Source of the DNA: an uncultured Jannaschia sp.
GTDB lineage: Bacteria; Pseudomonadota; Alphaproteobacteria; Rhodobacterales; Rhodobacteraceae
Direction: 5' to 3'
NCBI RefSeq assembly: GCF_947494025.1
Contig: NZ_CANLTQ010000001.1
Span: 1 to 64,000 of the forward strand
Length of the DNA stretch: 64,000 bases
The translations under genes and the position numbers were made by a program. This document shows positions 1-8,615 of the stretch, piece by piece (position 1 is the first letter of the stretch; every line of letters starts with the position of its first letter). The notes beneath the pieces are model-generated. The model saw only the letters and a list, made by a program, of their open reading frames with translations, did no database searches and was not told the origin of the DNA.

Positions 1-315
1 CGTCACCGCCAATGCACTCCTCCGAGACGGAAGGAAATGGACCGAAACCCCCGCTTGATCATCACGGATACTCGGGACATTGCTTCGCAATACCCTGACG
101 GGCAATGGATGCCGCAGCGCACATCACGTGCCAACGGCCGCAAGTCGGCGGTCCGCTCTAAGGTCGAGCACGTCTTCGCCCAGCAGAAGACGCGCATGGG
201 CCTGACGATCCGGACCATCGGTCTCGCCCGCGCCAAGGCCGCGATCACGCTGGCCAACATCGCCTGCAACATGACCCGGCTGCGATGGCTCCAGAGCCGG
301 ACTCTGCCTGCCTGA
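1..315 (+). CDS. IS5-family transposase, C-terminal fragment
   Basis: The frame is open to the left edge, so the 5' part is missing. From about position 120 the translation carries the typical C-terminus of IS5-type DDE transposases: a RANGRKSAVRSKVEHVF block, QQKTRMGL, then RTIGLARA and LANIACNMTRL. The glutamate in KVEHVF is the usual last acidic residue of the DDE triad. Residues before about position 100 resemble the family poorly, so this copy may also be frameshifted or diverged. It encodes DNA cutting and joining for transposition; activity of this copy is unknown. Confidence 0.7.
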   Translation, partial: RHRQCTPPRRKEMDRNPRLIITDTRDIASQYPDGQWMPQRTSRANGRKSAVRSKVEHVFAQQKTRMGLTIRTIGLARAKAAITLANIACNMTRLRWLQSRTLPA

Positions 316-450
316 CGGCAAGAACAGCGAAACCCGCTTCCTCAGAACGCCGAGCGGGCCGCAGAACCCTCCTAAGGGATGGCCGAGCGCGATGCGCCAA
401 GTCTGCTATCCATCATCTCGGAAGAACCACGTGTTCTCGGAGGTGTCCGC
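1..450 (+). mobile_element. Right part of an IS5-family-like insertion sequence
   Basis: The window opens inside an insertion sequence. A transposase C-terminus ends at 315, followed by a non-coding tail. The tail reaches a segment at about 432-449 (ttctcggaggtgtccgc) that resembles the terminal repeat seen at the ends of many IS5-like elements. The left end lies outside the window, so the inverted-repeat pair and target duplication cannot be checked. The right boundary is an inference. Confidence 0.55.
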
Positions 451-657
451 CTATTCTGTATGCCGTCCGAACGAAGTCCGACCTGATCGACCAAGCCATT
501 TCATAACAATCATGAATGTGGGCGTTTTTGTGGGCGTCGAAGCTCTATCCGCTATAAGTTCTTTTGGTTTCAGGGCACTATGGTTCTTTGGCGAATCCCT
601 ATCCCTCCGCCATCCGCCTCTCCGCACAGATCACGCCGATGCCTTTATGGGCCTCCT
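316..657. other. Gene-free stretch between IS transposase and glycosyltransferase operon
   Basis: This stretch holds the IS tail (to about 450), a lower-GC segment with the tgtgggcg direct repeats, and the tRNA-Ser-like 3' end. I see no supported coding sequence. It is the downstream flank of the minus-strand operon at 658-3806. Confidence 0.6.
517..612. other. tRNA-Ser 3'-end-like sequence, possible attachment site
   Basis: Bases 591-612 (gcgaatccctatccctccgcca) read like the T-arm and acceptor 3' end of a tRNA-Ser, ending in an encoded CCA. No 5' tRNA half precedes them. Just upstream, at 517-536, the octamer tgtgggcg occurs twice at 12-base spacing. Orphan tRNA 3' ends next to mobile DNA are typical of integrase attachment sites. 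No integrase gene is visible inside the window, so the att role is inference. Confidence 0.4.
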
Positions 658-1527
658 TCAGGCGGCGGGGAGGCTGTCTCCCCATGTCCGGTCGGCCGCA
701 CAGGCCTTCGCGATAGCGCGGCGCAGCGCTGCGATCTCCTGTGTCATGTCAGCGATCTCGCGATGAAGACGAGGCGCGTCGTCGCGGCGGGCCGCGATGG
801 TGGCAGCCATTCCGCCGGGCGCGCGTCCTTCGAGCCGGCAGGACGCCGCGACGCGCACTGTGGCAGGCCGCGCGACACGCAGGCCCATTGCTGCCATCCG
901 CGCAATCAGGCGACGGTCCTCATGGCACGGGATCGCCTCGAATCCGCCGGCCATTCGGTAGGCACGCGCGGTGAAGGCCAGGCTTGCGCCGGGAGTTTGC
1001 CCGTGGCAGGGTAAAGGGTTGTGCGGAGCCGGCGCCTGCAGCGCGGCGAGATGTGCCCGCAATCCGTCGCGGAGATCCTCCAACGTGCCGTGCTCCCGCA
1101 CCAAGGGCGGCAAGGCGCCGAATTCCGTGGCGTCCGGCTCGACATAGCCACAAACGGCGTCCGCCCGTTCCAGCGCCGTCCGGGTAGCCGCGAGCCAACC
1201 CGGACGAACCCTGCAATCGGCGTCGGTGGTCGCCAGAATCGGGGCCGAGGCGCGTTCCAGCGCCAACGTCATGCCCATACGCCGTGCCGCGCCGACACCG
1301 CCGGTGAGCGGGTCGGTCTCGATCGTTGCGACGCGAAGCGGCGTCCGGCCCTCTCGCGCGATCGCCGAAGTTCCGTCGACGCAACCATTCGCCACGACGA
1401 CGATGTCGAGCGCGCCCTCGCCGGCCAACGCGGCGAAGGCGTGCGGCAGTCGCTCGGCCTCGTTGCGGGCCGGAATGACGACGACGAACCCGGTCCGGCC
1501 CCAGCCCCGAGGCACGTTCACTCGCAT
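658..1527 (-). CDS. Glycosyltransferase family 2 protein
   Basis: A predicted 289-residue cytoplasmic GT-A glycosyltransferase that would move a sugar from a nucleotide-sugar donor to an unknown acceptor. The N-terminus has the GT2 opening strand with IPARNE at residues 18-23. A metal-binding DADC motif lies at 102-105 and an HED motif, the likely catalytic-base region, at 202-204. The C-terminal 60 residues are Ala/Arg-rich and probably helical. The ATG at 1527 overlaps the end of the methyltransferase gene by 10 bases, so it is the last gene of a coupled four-gene operon. The longer upstream open frame is only a shadow of the methyltransferase. Confidence 0.85.
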   Translation of the reverse strand: MRVNVPRGWGRTGFVVVIPARNEAERLPHAFAALAGEGALDIVVVANGCVDGTSAIAREGRTPLRVATIETDPLTGGVGAARRMGMTLALERASAPILATTDADCRVRPGWLAATRTALERADAVCGYVEPDATEFGALPPLVREHGTLEDLRDGLRAHLAALQAPAPHNPLPCHGQTPGASLAFTARAYRMAGGFEAIPCHEDRRLIARMAAMGLRVARPATVRVAASCRLEGRAPGGMAATIAARRDDAPRLHREIADMTQEIAALRRAIAKACAADRTWGDSLPAA

Positions 1528-2096
1528 CGACCTTCCTTCTCCGACAGCGGGGCGAACAGATCGATCCGATAGGCCGGATCCATCCGCACGCAGCGCGTCG
1601 CACGAGCGGTCGCGTCGCCGAACAGACGGAGCGCCTCGCCCCCCTCGAGCGCGTTGCCTGATGGTCCGAGCCACGTGACGCAGAGAAGCTCGGCCGCGGG
1701 CCAGCGGCGATCGATCTGCACGGCCAGGGATCCGAGTCCCGGCTCGTCGAGAAAGTACAGGATCTCGGACAGGACCAGCAGGTCGTGCGCCCCCGTCGGC
1801 AGGTCGCAGGGCAAGTAAACACGGTGAAACCGCCCCTCCGGCACGGCCCGGCGCGCCGCGTCGAGCGCCACCTCCACGGCGTCGACCCCCGTATAGCGCT
1901 CGGCTCGCGGGGCCAGACGTCGGGCTAGCTCTCCGTTGCCGCATCCGATCTCCAGGATGCTTCGGAACGTCGTCCTTGGCAGAGCGGCGATCGTGGCGTC
2001 GTATTTCGCACGTTCATAATCCGACGTTCGGAAGTTCCAAGGATCGTCCGTGCTCGCGTAAAGCGCGTCCAGCGCGTCCCGCCCGACCGCGCTCAT
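1518..2096 (-). CDS. Class I SAM-dependent methyltransferase (NodS-like)
   Basis: A 192-residue methyltransferase. Motif I (ILEIGCGNGE, residues 47-56) forms the SAM-binding loop, and the N-terminal DDPWNF...YERAKY block is typical of small NodS-type N-methyltransferases that act on deacetylated amino sugars or similar amines. The gene starts within the stop of the PIG-L gene (ATGA overlap) and ends within the glycosyltransferase start. An adjacent deacetylase would expose an amine for this enzyme to methylate; that link is inference. The substrate is unknown. Confidence 0.82.
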   Translation of the reverse strand: MSAVGRDALDALYASTDDPWNFRTSDYERAKYDATIAALPRTTFRSILEIGCGNGELARRLAPRAERYTGVDAVEVALDAARRAVPEGRFHRVYLPCDLPTGAHDLLVLSEILYFLDEPGLGSLAVQIDRRWPAAELLCVTWLGPSGNALEGGEALRLFGDATARATRCVRMDPAYRIDLFAPLSEKEGRCE

Positions 2097-2788
2097 GCGG
2101 CGTGTTCCTGGAAGTAGAGTTCGGGGGCGTTGGCGAAGAACTCGGCGAACCCCTCGGGCATAACAAAACCGTTCGGATCATCCCGCACGACCAGCCCCAT
2201 CTGGCTGCGATGGCAGTCGATGGCGGCCCGCTTGCGCGCGACCGCCCCCTCGGTCCAGGCCAATTGACGCGCGCCGCCGGGACGCGGCGCGGCCCGTCGC
2301 GGTCCCTTCCAGCGGGACCATACGGGATAGAACAGCAAACGCGTCCCCGGCCGTGCCGCGGCCGCGACGCGCGCGGCCGCCGCGCCGGCTTCGTGGTCGC
2401 AATGCGGGTCGAGCGGCGACGGTGCGATCAGGGTCGCCGGTGCGAGACGGTCGAGGACGACGCCGATGCTACGTGCCATGTCCGCCCCGGGCCCGTGGAG
2501 GCGGTGGGAGGCAGCGTCCGGAAAGTCGAGAAAGGTCACGTCCGCCGAGATCCCCCCGAGCCGGGACACGGCACGCAGGAGCTCGGACCGGCGAATGGCG
2601 CGAAGACGCGCGAAGGGATGACTGCGCGAGGCGGGATGCGAAGCCGCCCCATCGGTCAGACAGATCACATGCGCCGCGCCGCCCCCGCTCCAGAGCGTCG
2701 CGAGCAATCTTCCGCAGCCGAGGGATTCGTCGTCGGCATGGGGTGCCAGCACGACGACCGGTCCACGGTCGAGCCGAAGGCTATCCAT
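2093..2788 (-). CDS. PIG-L family deacetylase
   Basis: A 231-residue zinc-dependent LmbE/PIG-L-like N-deacetylase. Family members remove acetyl groups from GlcNAc-type substrates. The zinc/catalytic motif PHADDE lies at residues 16-21, and the second metal region appears as DPHCDHE in the C-terminal half. The start at 2788 is chosen because it gives the normal N-terminus (short lead then VVVLAPHADDE) and overlaps the upstream stop by 8 bases. An open extension upstream only repeats the preceding gene in another frame. Second gene of the operon. Confidence 0.85.
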   Translation of the reverse strand: MDSLRLDRGPVVVLAPHADDESLGCGRLLATLWSGGGAAHVICLTDGAASHPASRSHPFARLRAIRRSELLRAVSRLGGISADVTFLDFPDAASHRLHGPGADMARSIGVVLDRLAPATLIAPSPLDPHCDHEAGAAAARVAAAARPGTRLLFYPVWSRWKGPRRAAPRPGGARQLAWTEGAVARKRAAIDCHRSQMGLVVRDDPNGFVMPEGFAEFFANAPELYFQEHAA

Positions 2789-3806
2789 GCCAGAGTTCCG
2801 ACAGTGGGCCGGATCGCGACAGGGCGATGCGACCAGCGCGCTGCTCGAACGCGTCCCGGGCGGCCTGTCGGCAATAAGTCGCGAGGTCGCGCGCCATCCG
2901 GCCGGTCGCGGCATTCTCCTCGAAATGGGCCATCCCGATCGAACGCTCGACGGCGATGATCGCGTCCTGCGCCAGCTCCTCGGTCAGGAGGCGGGCCTGG
3001 GCCGAAAGCATGACCGCAAGGTCGGGATCGTCGCGTCCGACGGATCCCGACGCCACCTCGGCGGCCTGCTCGATCAAACCGAAGGCCGCCATGCCGCGCC
3101 CGATCAGGGGGCCGATCCGCGCGACCTGCGCATCGGCGGCGAGCCGGTCACGCGCGTTGAGCCAGTCTCGCGCGGCGCCCAGAAGGCCGAACGTCCCGCC
3201 GAGCTGCAACGCAGCAATCCGCCAGACGCCGCCGACGAAATACGGCTCCCGGTAATAGTCGCCCGGCTCCCCGAGCCATTCGGGTCGCATTCCCGTCAGA
3301 TCGACGTCGCCGGACCGCGTGGCGCGCATCCCGCTCATGCGCCAGGTCTCGGGCCGGTGCCGCGCCGTGTCCGTCACGTCGAGCACGGCGAGACGGGACG
3401 TTTCTTCCCACGACACCGTCACGATGGCTCGATCCACGAAACCGAGGCCGGAGGCATACCGCTTTCCCCCGATCAGACGACCCTGCCGGAGGCCGAGGGG
3501 AGCGGCGCCGTCCGCGCCCCACACACCCCACAGAAGCGTCGCATCGTCCTGCCGACCACCATGCAAGGCGAGAAGTTGCCGGGCGTTGACGTGCCCCTCC
3601 GCAAGGCGCGCCGCAGAAAGATTGGCTTCCGCGACCGCGACCAGCATCCGGCACAGAACGGTCGGATCGGACTCGCTCAGCCACCCGGTCTCGAGCAAAC
3701 GTGCCATCGACGGTTCGATGGATGATCCGGCATCCTCGTCCGGCGCGGCGAGGCACAAGTCGGAAATCACCGTCGCCATGCCGGCCGGATCGAAACGATC
3801 GAACAT
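2781..3806 (-). CDS. Acyl-CoA dehydrogenase-like flavoprotein
   Basis: A 341-residue protein with weak but recognisable similarity to acyl-CoA dehydrogenases: a helical N-terminal part, a middle beta region (LIGGKRYASGLGFVDRAIV) like the FAD/substrate beta-domain, and a C-terminal helical bundle. It is shorter than typical family members (about 380), and I cannot place the catalytic glutamate with confidence, so dehydrogenase activity is uncertain. It is the first gene of the operon, followed by PIG-L, methyltransferase and glycosyltransferase genes with 4-10-base overlaps. It could oxidise an acyl or alkyl side chain of the same product. Confidence 0.7.
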   Translation of the reverse strand: MFDRFDPAGMATVISDLCLAAPDEDAGSSIEPSMARLLETGWLSESDPTVLCRMLVAVAEANLSAARLAEGHVNARQLLALHGGRQDDATLLWGVWGADGAAPLGLRQGRLIGGKRYASGLGFVDRAIVTVSWEETSRLAVLDVTDTARHRPETWRMSGMRATRSGDVDLTGMRPEWLGEPGDYYREPYFVGGVWRIAALQLGGTFGLLGAARDWLNARDRLAADAQVARIGPLIGRGMAAFGLIEQAAEVASGSVGRDDPDLAVMLSAQARLLTEELAQDAIIAVERSIGMAHFEENAATGRMARDLATYCRQAARDAFEQRAGRIALSRSGPLSELWHG

Positions 3807-4031
3807 TTCCGACTTCCCATGTTGCGCTGGCCAAACGCAACACCGCCGGCCGGGTTCCGGTCCCGTCCGGATCGAACCTACGCGAACGGGGGATCCGAGC
3901 TCAGCGACCGGTCTTCAGGGATCCAAAGGCTTCGAAATCTGCTGCGGGTTTGTCATGCCACGGGTGGCAAGCGACGAGAAAGCCGACGCCCCGGCCCTAT
4001 GGGTCTGTCGTTGGCTCCCACTCGGCGCGTC

Positions 4032-4235
4032 TTAATCCTCCGCATCCCGCTTCGCTTCCCGCTCGGCCTCCATTTCGACCACGCAGCGTTCGAGATACGC
4101 CCGCAACGCGACCACCTGTTCTTCCGTCAACTGGACCCAGAAATGACCGCCACTGCGCGCGATCCGCTCCTGTATAGTGTCGCCGTCGAGAATTTCTCGC
4201 TCGATCGCGTCCCATCGCTCCTCTTTAGGGGACAC
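4032..4235 (-). CDS. Small conserved-looking protein, function unknown
   Basis: A 67-residue acidic protein. The chosen GTG start is preceded by a good ribosome site (GGGAGGAA, about 7 bases upstream). The sequence is hydrophilic and predicted helical: a charged N-terminus (MSPKEERWDAIEREI), a central GGHFWVQLTEEQ turn, and a long C-terminal helix rich in Glu and Arg. No signal peptide or membrane segment is seen. I do not recognise the family. It stands alone, 225 bases upstream of the four-gene operon on the same strand. Confidence 0.6.
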   Translation of the reverse strand: MSPKEERWDAIEREILDGDTIQERIARSGGHFWVQLTEEQVVALRAYLERCVVEMEAEREAKRDAED

Positions 4236-4615
4236 GTGCGGATTCCTCCCAGGAACGATCGGTTGCGCGGGCGGACAAAAGACGCGGACCCGACGCGAGG
4301 GGCCGGCGCCGACGGTCGGCGGGTACGCTCAGTCTTAATTTCATGCTTGACCCGATACCTGATGCTCGCGACCCGCGAATGACGAAGCGGACGGCCGCCG
4401 GAGGGCCGCACCTTTGGCATCTTCCGTCGAGATCTGCTTTTGCGAAACCATCGGACAAACTCGCTTATCTTCCGAATGTCCGATATCGCATCCTCGTTAA
4501 GTGTTCGTGTTTGCGAACCATCTTGGGCTGGCCGCCCCGATCGGTCCCGGCGTCTAGTGATTGTGGCGGAACGGACATCGGGGGGATCCGGTTCCGGATG
4601 ACGTGGATGCCCCCG
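4236..4615. other. Gene-free region
   Basis: About 380 bases between the small gene and the ribokinase relic. GC is locally lower around 4330-4540. No reading frame here has a credible start, ribosome site or family resemblance. It may hold the promoter of the small gene at 4032-4235 and decayed sequence from the ribokinase side. Confidence 0.5.
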
Positions 4616-5149
4616 TCAGGAACGGTCGAGCAGCGCGTCGATCTCCGCCCGGCCGGGCATCGAAGCCCCTGGCCTCGGGCGCGCGCCACGGAAAGCCCGC
4701 CCCCCCGCGCAGCCGAACCGCGCCGCCTCGACCGGATCGCACCTTTCCGCGAGCACCGCGGCGAAGCCGCCGTTGAAGGCATCCCCCGCGCGCCGTCGTT
4801 TCCGCAAGCGGCCCTGCGGCCATGGCCGGGATCGCCACCAGGCGGTCGCCGTCGTGGAAAAGGACACCCTCCCGGCCGAGCGTCACGATCACCGCCCGGC
4901 CGATTTCGCCCGCGAGAAGCGCGCCGGCGGCAGCGCGTACTTGTCCGGTCACGGACCGCAATGCCGGTCGCGCCCGATCCGGCTGACGAAATGTGACTTT
5001 GCTTCGCACGGGCCGACGCGACAGCATGGTTGGAGTCTTTACCCCCGGGCCGAGCGTGAAGGACCGGCCGAGGATCGTCGCGTCCATCCGGGGCTGACGG
5101 TCGGCGCGTTAGGCAGTGTCGGCGACGAAGATCCCGAGGATCGCCGCAT
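4616..5149 (-). pseudogene. Decayed PfkB-family ribokinase
   Basis: Pieces of a ribokinase are spread over two frames. Near the 5' end, ILGIFVADTA is followed by an in-frame TAA (5109-5111), then RQPRMDATILGRSFTLGPG, the substrate-binding start of PfkB sugar kinases. A large internal stretch is missing. The frame resumes with AVIVTLGREGVLFHDGD, then shifts near ETTAR into AGDAFNGGFAAVLAE, the ATP/anion-hole motif with its catalytic Asp, and ends with PGRAEIDALLDRS. So it carries one nonsense codon, one internal deletion, one frameshift and a damaged start. An intact gene would be about 300 codons. It lies 7 bases after the GDSL hydrolase and was probably co-transcribed with it. Confidence 0.8.
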
Positions 5150-5155
5150 GCCCCC

Positions 5156-5803
5156 TCAGGACCGCACCCCCGCGAGGAGGTCGCTCACGCAATCGGCCAG
5201 CGCCAGGCCCAGCGACCGCTGCGCGCCCGCGTCGAGATGCACCCCGTCGAGCGGGTCGACATGCACGACCCTCCCCGCATCGAAGAAGGCGCAGCCGAGC
5301 CGAGCCGCCTCGTCGCGCAAGGCCGGCGCGATGGCGCGGGACCGGGCGCGACCACCCTGGAACATCTCGGCCAGCACGCCCGTCTCCTCGACCGGAACAG
5401 GCGCGATCAGAAGCACGCGCGGCGCCGCGCCGTCCGGACCCGCATCGGAGGCCATCACGATCTGCGCGAGCCTGCCCACCCCCGCCGCGATGTCCCAGCC
5501 GCGCAGCCCGAACCGGGCCTTGCAGTCGTTCGTGCCAAGCATGATTGCCACGAGGTCGAGCGGCCGGTGGCTCTCCAGGATCGCCTGCAACGTGCGCCGG
5601 CCATTCTTGTGACTGCCGTCCACAGGGTCGTCGTGGACGCTCGTACGCCCCGGATGCCCCTCCGCCACTACCTCGATGTCGAGCGCGCGAGCCATCACGG
5701 CGGGCCAGCGCGCCTCAGGCGGATGCCGGTCGAGCTGACCCGCCCGGGCAAGCGGCGCGGTGCCGTGCGAGTTGCTGTCTCCGAAGACGAGTATGGTCGT
5801 CAT
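5156..5803 (-). CDS. SGNH/GDSL family hydrolase
   Basis: A 215-residue esterase-type hydrolase with all SGNH blocks: GDSNSHG near residue 8 (nucleophile Ser), GRTSVHDD (block II Gly), LGTNDCK (block III Asn), and DGVHLD near the C-terminus (catalytic Asp and His). There is no signal peptide, so it is probably cytoplasmic. The ATG at 5803 gives the expected short lead MTTILVFGDSN. It is followed after 7 bases by the ribokinase relic, which suggests a former nucleoside or sugar-ester salvage pair. The natural substrate is unknown. Confidence 0.85.
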   Translation of the reverse strand: MTTILVFGDSNSHGTAPLARAGQLDRHPPEARWPAVMARALDIEVVAEGHPGRTSVHDDPVDGSHKNGRRTLQAILESHRPLDLVAIMLGTNDCKARFGLRGWDIAAGVGRLAQIVMASDAGPDGAAPRVLLIAPVPVEETGVLAEMFQGGRARSRAIAPALRDEAARLGCAFFDAGRVVHVDPLDGVHLDAGAQRSLGLALADCVSDLLAGVRS

Positions 5804-5930
5804 GCCGGCTCCACCGCTGTTCTTCGCGTGGACGCTATCCTGCGCTACGCTCCCTGTCACGACGCCTCGGCATCCCGGTGTCGAGGCGCTGCCCGGCGTA
5901 CGGGATGCGCCGTACCAGCAGGAGTGCCGC

Positions 5931-7232
5931 ATGACCGACCTCGCCCCCCGCCCCTGGCTTTCCGATGCTGCGCGAAGCCGGATCGACGCGTTGCCCCTGC
6001 CCGCCGATCCCGCCGGTCGGATCGAGGCGCTGGCCGCCGAGACGCGGGCGATCCACGATGCCCGCGCCTTCAACCTCAACCCCGCGACCAACGTGATGAA
6101 CCCGCGGGCCGAGGCGCTTCTCGCCTCGGGCATCGGTTCGCGCCCCTCGCTCGGCCATCCGGGCGAGAAATACGAGACGGGGCTCTCGGCGATCGAGGAG
6201 ATCGAGGTCGTCACCGCCCGACTGGCCGCCCGCGTCTTCGACGCCGCGCATGTCGAGCTTCGCGTGCCCTCGGGGGCGATGGCGAACCTCATGGCTTTCA
6301 TGGCGCTGGCCCGGCCGGGCGATGCCGTCATCGCACCGCCGGCCGCGATCGGCGGCCATGTCACGCATCACGCGCCCGGCTGCGCGGGGCTCTACGGGCT
6401 GAAGGTCCACGAGGCGCCGGTCGATCCGGCCGGCTACAGCGTCGATCCCGACGCGCTGCGCGACCTCGCCCGCCAGGTGCGGCCCCGGCTTATCACGCTG
6501 GGGCAGTCGCTCAACCTGTTCCCCCATCCCGTTGCGGAGATCCGCGCCGTTGCCGACGAGGTGGGGGCGCATCTGCTGTTCGACGCCGCGCATCTTTGCG
6601 GGATGGTGGCCGGCGGGGTCTGGAACAACCCGCTGAAGCAGGGCGCCCATCTGATGACGATGAGCACCTACAAGTCGCTCGGCGGGCCGGCGGGCGGACT
6701 GATCGTGACCAATGACGCGGCGGTGGCCGAGCGGCTCGACAGCGTGGCCTTTCCCGGGCTCACGGCAAACTTCGACGTCGCGAAGACCGCGGCGCTCGGC
6801 GTGACGCTCGCGGACTGGATCGCCACCGGGCCGCACTACGCTCGGGCGATGGTCGATCTCGCGCAAGCCCTCGCGCGGGCCGCATCGGCCGAAGGCCTGC
6901 CTGTCTTCGCCGCCGACAGGGGCGCGACCGGGAGCCACCAGTTCGCCATCGAGGCCGCGCCGTTCGGTGGCGGTCAGGCGGCGGCGCGACGGCTGGAGGC
7001 GGCCGGGTTCCTCGCCTCGGGCATCGGGCTTCCCGTCGCGGGGGTCGCGGGCGACATGAACGGCCTACGCCTCGGCACGCCGGAACTCGTCCGGCGGGGC
7101 GTCGGGCCGGACGATGCCCCGGCGATCATGGCACTCTTCGCCCGGGCGCTTCGCGAACCGCCCGAGCGTATCGCACCCGAGACGGCGGCCCTGCGGGCCC
7201 GGTTCACAGATCTGCGGTTCGTCGATGTCTGA
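5931..7232 (+). CDS. Serine hydroxymethyltransferase-like PLP enzyme
   Basis: A 433-residue fold-type I PLP enzyme of the SHMT/GlyA-related group. The Schiff-base lysine is K248 in MSTYKSLGGPAGG, matching the THKTLRGPRGG region of GlyA, and the upstream DAAHLCGMVAGG block carries the PLP-contacting Asp and His. True GlyA proteins match the folate-binding parts better, so it may be a side-branch aldolase or alpha-methylserine-type enzyme rather than the main SHMT. The start at 5931 follows a GGAG ribosome site. It is divergent from the GDSL hydrolase gene. Confidence 0.75.
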   Translation: MTDLAPRPWLSDAARSRIDALPLPADPAGRIEALAAETRAIHDARAFNLNPATNVMNPRAEALLASGIGSRPSLGHPGEKYETGLSAIEEIEVVTARLAARVFDAAHVELRVPSGAMANLMAFMALARPGDAVIAPPAAIGGHVTHHAPGCAGLYGLKVHEAPVDPAGYSVDPDALRDLARQVRPRLITLGQSLNLFPHPVAEIRAVADEVGAHLLFDAAHLCGMVAGGVWNNPLKQGAHLMTMSTYKSLGGPAGGLIVTNDAAVAERLDSVAFPGLTANFDVAKTAALGVTLADWIATGPHYARAMVDLAQALARAASAEGLPVFAADRGATGSHQFAIEAAPFGGGQAAARRLEAAGFLASGIGLPVAGVAGDMNGLRLGTPELVRRGVGPDDAPAIMALFARALREPPERIAPETAALRARFTDLRFVDV

Positions 7233-7247
7233 GCCCGCGTCGGGAGG

Positions 7248-7526
7248 TCAGCCTTCCTGGCGTTTCGCCGAGTCCTCCACGTCGCCCATCGAGGCGAGCT
7301 TCAGCTCCCGCACGAGGCGCAGGGTCGGCTTCAGGGCGAAGAGTGCCGAGCCCACGACGAAGAACCAGGTGGCCGTCGCCTGCCAGGCTTCGGAGAAGAA
7401 CAGGACGGAGCCCGCGACGAAGGCTATTGCCGCACAGAAATCGACCGCCGTATAGGCGATCCCGAACGCGGCATGGACCTGTCTCGACCCAGCCGAGGCG
7501 TCCTTCGCGCGTTTGTCGAAAAGCAT
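7248..7526 (-). CDS. YrhK-like small membrane protein
   Basis: A 92-residue protein with two membrane segments (about residues 25-46 and 53-72), a Glu-Ala-Trp turn between them, and a charged cytoplasmic C-terminus. The layout and the TWFFVVGSALFALKPTLRLVREL stretch fit the YrhK family, of unknown function. The ATG overlaps the pheS stop codon (ATGA), so it is translated from the same transcript. Confidence 0.7.
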   Translation of the reverse strand: MLFDKRAKDASAGSRQVHAAFGIAYTAVDFCAAIAFVAGSVLFFSEAWQATATWFFVVGSALFALKPTLRLVRELKLASMGDVEDSAKRQEG

Positions 7527-8590
7527 CAGCCGGCGTGCCGCGTGGGAGCCGCGAGCGCGCCGAAGCCGTAATGCCTGAGCCAGCGGAGATCGCTGTCGAA
7601 GAAGGCGCGCAGATCCGGGATGCCGTATTTCAGCATGGCGATCCGGTCGATCCCCATGCCGAAGGCGAAGCCCTGCCATTCGTCCGGGTCGATCCCGCCC
7701 GAGCGCAACACGTGCGGGTGGATCATGCCGGAGCCGAGGATCTCGAGCCAGTCGTCCCCTTCCCCGAGCCGGAGCGTCCCGCCCTCCCAGGAGCAACGGA
7801 TATCGACCTCGGCCGACGGCTCCGTGAACGGGAAATGCGAGGCGCGGAACCGGAGCTCGATCCCGTCCAACTCGAAGAACGCGCGGCAGAACTCCTCGAG
7901 GCACCATTTCAGGTTCGCCATGGAGATGTCGCGGTCGATCGCCATCCCCTCCACCTGATGAAACATCGGCGTGTGCGTCTGGTCGTAATCGGCGCGGTAG
8001 ACCCGGCCGGGGCAGATCACGCGCGTCGGCGCGCCGGTCGCCTCCATGGAGCGAATCTGCACGGGCGAGGTATGCGTGCGCAGGACGTGCGGCGGGCGGT
8101 CGTCACCCTCGGCGCGGGCCATGTAGAACGTATCCATCTCCGCCCGCGCGGGATGGTGGCCGGGGATGTTGAGCGCGTCGAAATTGTACCAGTCGGTCTC
8201 GATCTGCGGCCCTTCGGCGACCGCAAAGCCCATATCGGCGAAGATCGCCGTGACCTCCTCCGTCACCTGGCTCACGGGGTGGATCGTGCCCTGGCGCCGC
8301 GCGCGGGTGGGTAGCGTCACGTCAAGCCATTCCGATCGCAAACGCGCGTCCAGCGCGGCGTCCTCCAGCGCGGCCTTGCGGGCGGCGATGGCGGAGCCGA
8401 TCTCGTTCTTCAGCGCGTTGAGCCGAGGCCCGACCTGCTGACGCTCCTCGGGCGTCATCCGGCCCAGCTCGCGCATCTTCAGCGCGACTTCGCCCTTCTT
8501 GCCGATCGCGGCCAAGCGCACCTGCTCCAGCGCCGCCTCGTCCACGGCGGCCATCACCTGACCCAGATACTTGTCGCGCAGGTCGTCCAT
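7526..8590 (-). CDS. pheS: Phenylalanine--tRNA ligase alpha subunit
   Basis: A 354-residue class II aminoacyl-tRNA synthetase alpha subunit that charges tRNA-Phe as part of an alpha2beta2 enzyme. The N-terminal coiled coil (residues 1-85) binds tRNA. The catalytic core has motif 2 ([21 protein letters not shown]) and motif 3 with [18 protein letters not shown]. The length is normal for the family. pheT is not next to it in this window, which is a common arrangement in Rhodobacteraceae. Confidence 0.97.
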   Translation of the reverse strand: MDDLRDKYLGQVMAAVDEAALEQVRLAAIGKKGEVALKMRELGRMTPEERQQVGPRLNALKNEIGSAIAARKAALEDAALDARLRSEWLDVTLPTRARRQGTIHPVSQVTEEVTAIFADMGFAVAEGPQIETDWYNFDALNIPGHHPARAEMDTFYMARAEGDDRPPHVLRTHTSPVQIRSMEATGAPTRVICPGRVYRADYDQTHTPMFHQVEGMAIDRDISMANLKWCLEEFCRAFFELDGIELRFRASHFPFTEPSAEVDIRCSWEGGTLRLGEGDDWLEILGSGMIHPHVLRSGGIDPDEWQGFAFGMGIDRIAMLKYGIPDLRAFFDSDLRWLRHYGFGALAAPTRHAG

Positions 8591-8615
8591 ACAGGCCCCC
8601 TCGGAGAAACGAGGG

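Noticed and set aside
517-612. Complete tRNA-Ser gene
   Set aside because: Only the 3' end matches. No anticodon arm or 5' acceptor strand can be folded upstream.
4225-4458. A 77-codon minus-strand frame upstream of the small gene
   Set aside because: It is Arg/Ser-rich without a ribosome site or pattern, and overlaps the small gene start region in another frame.
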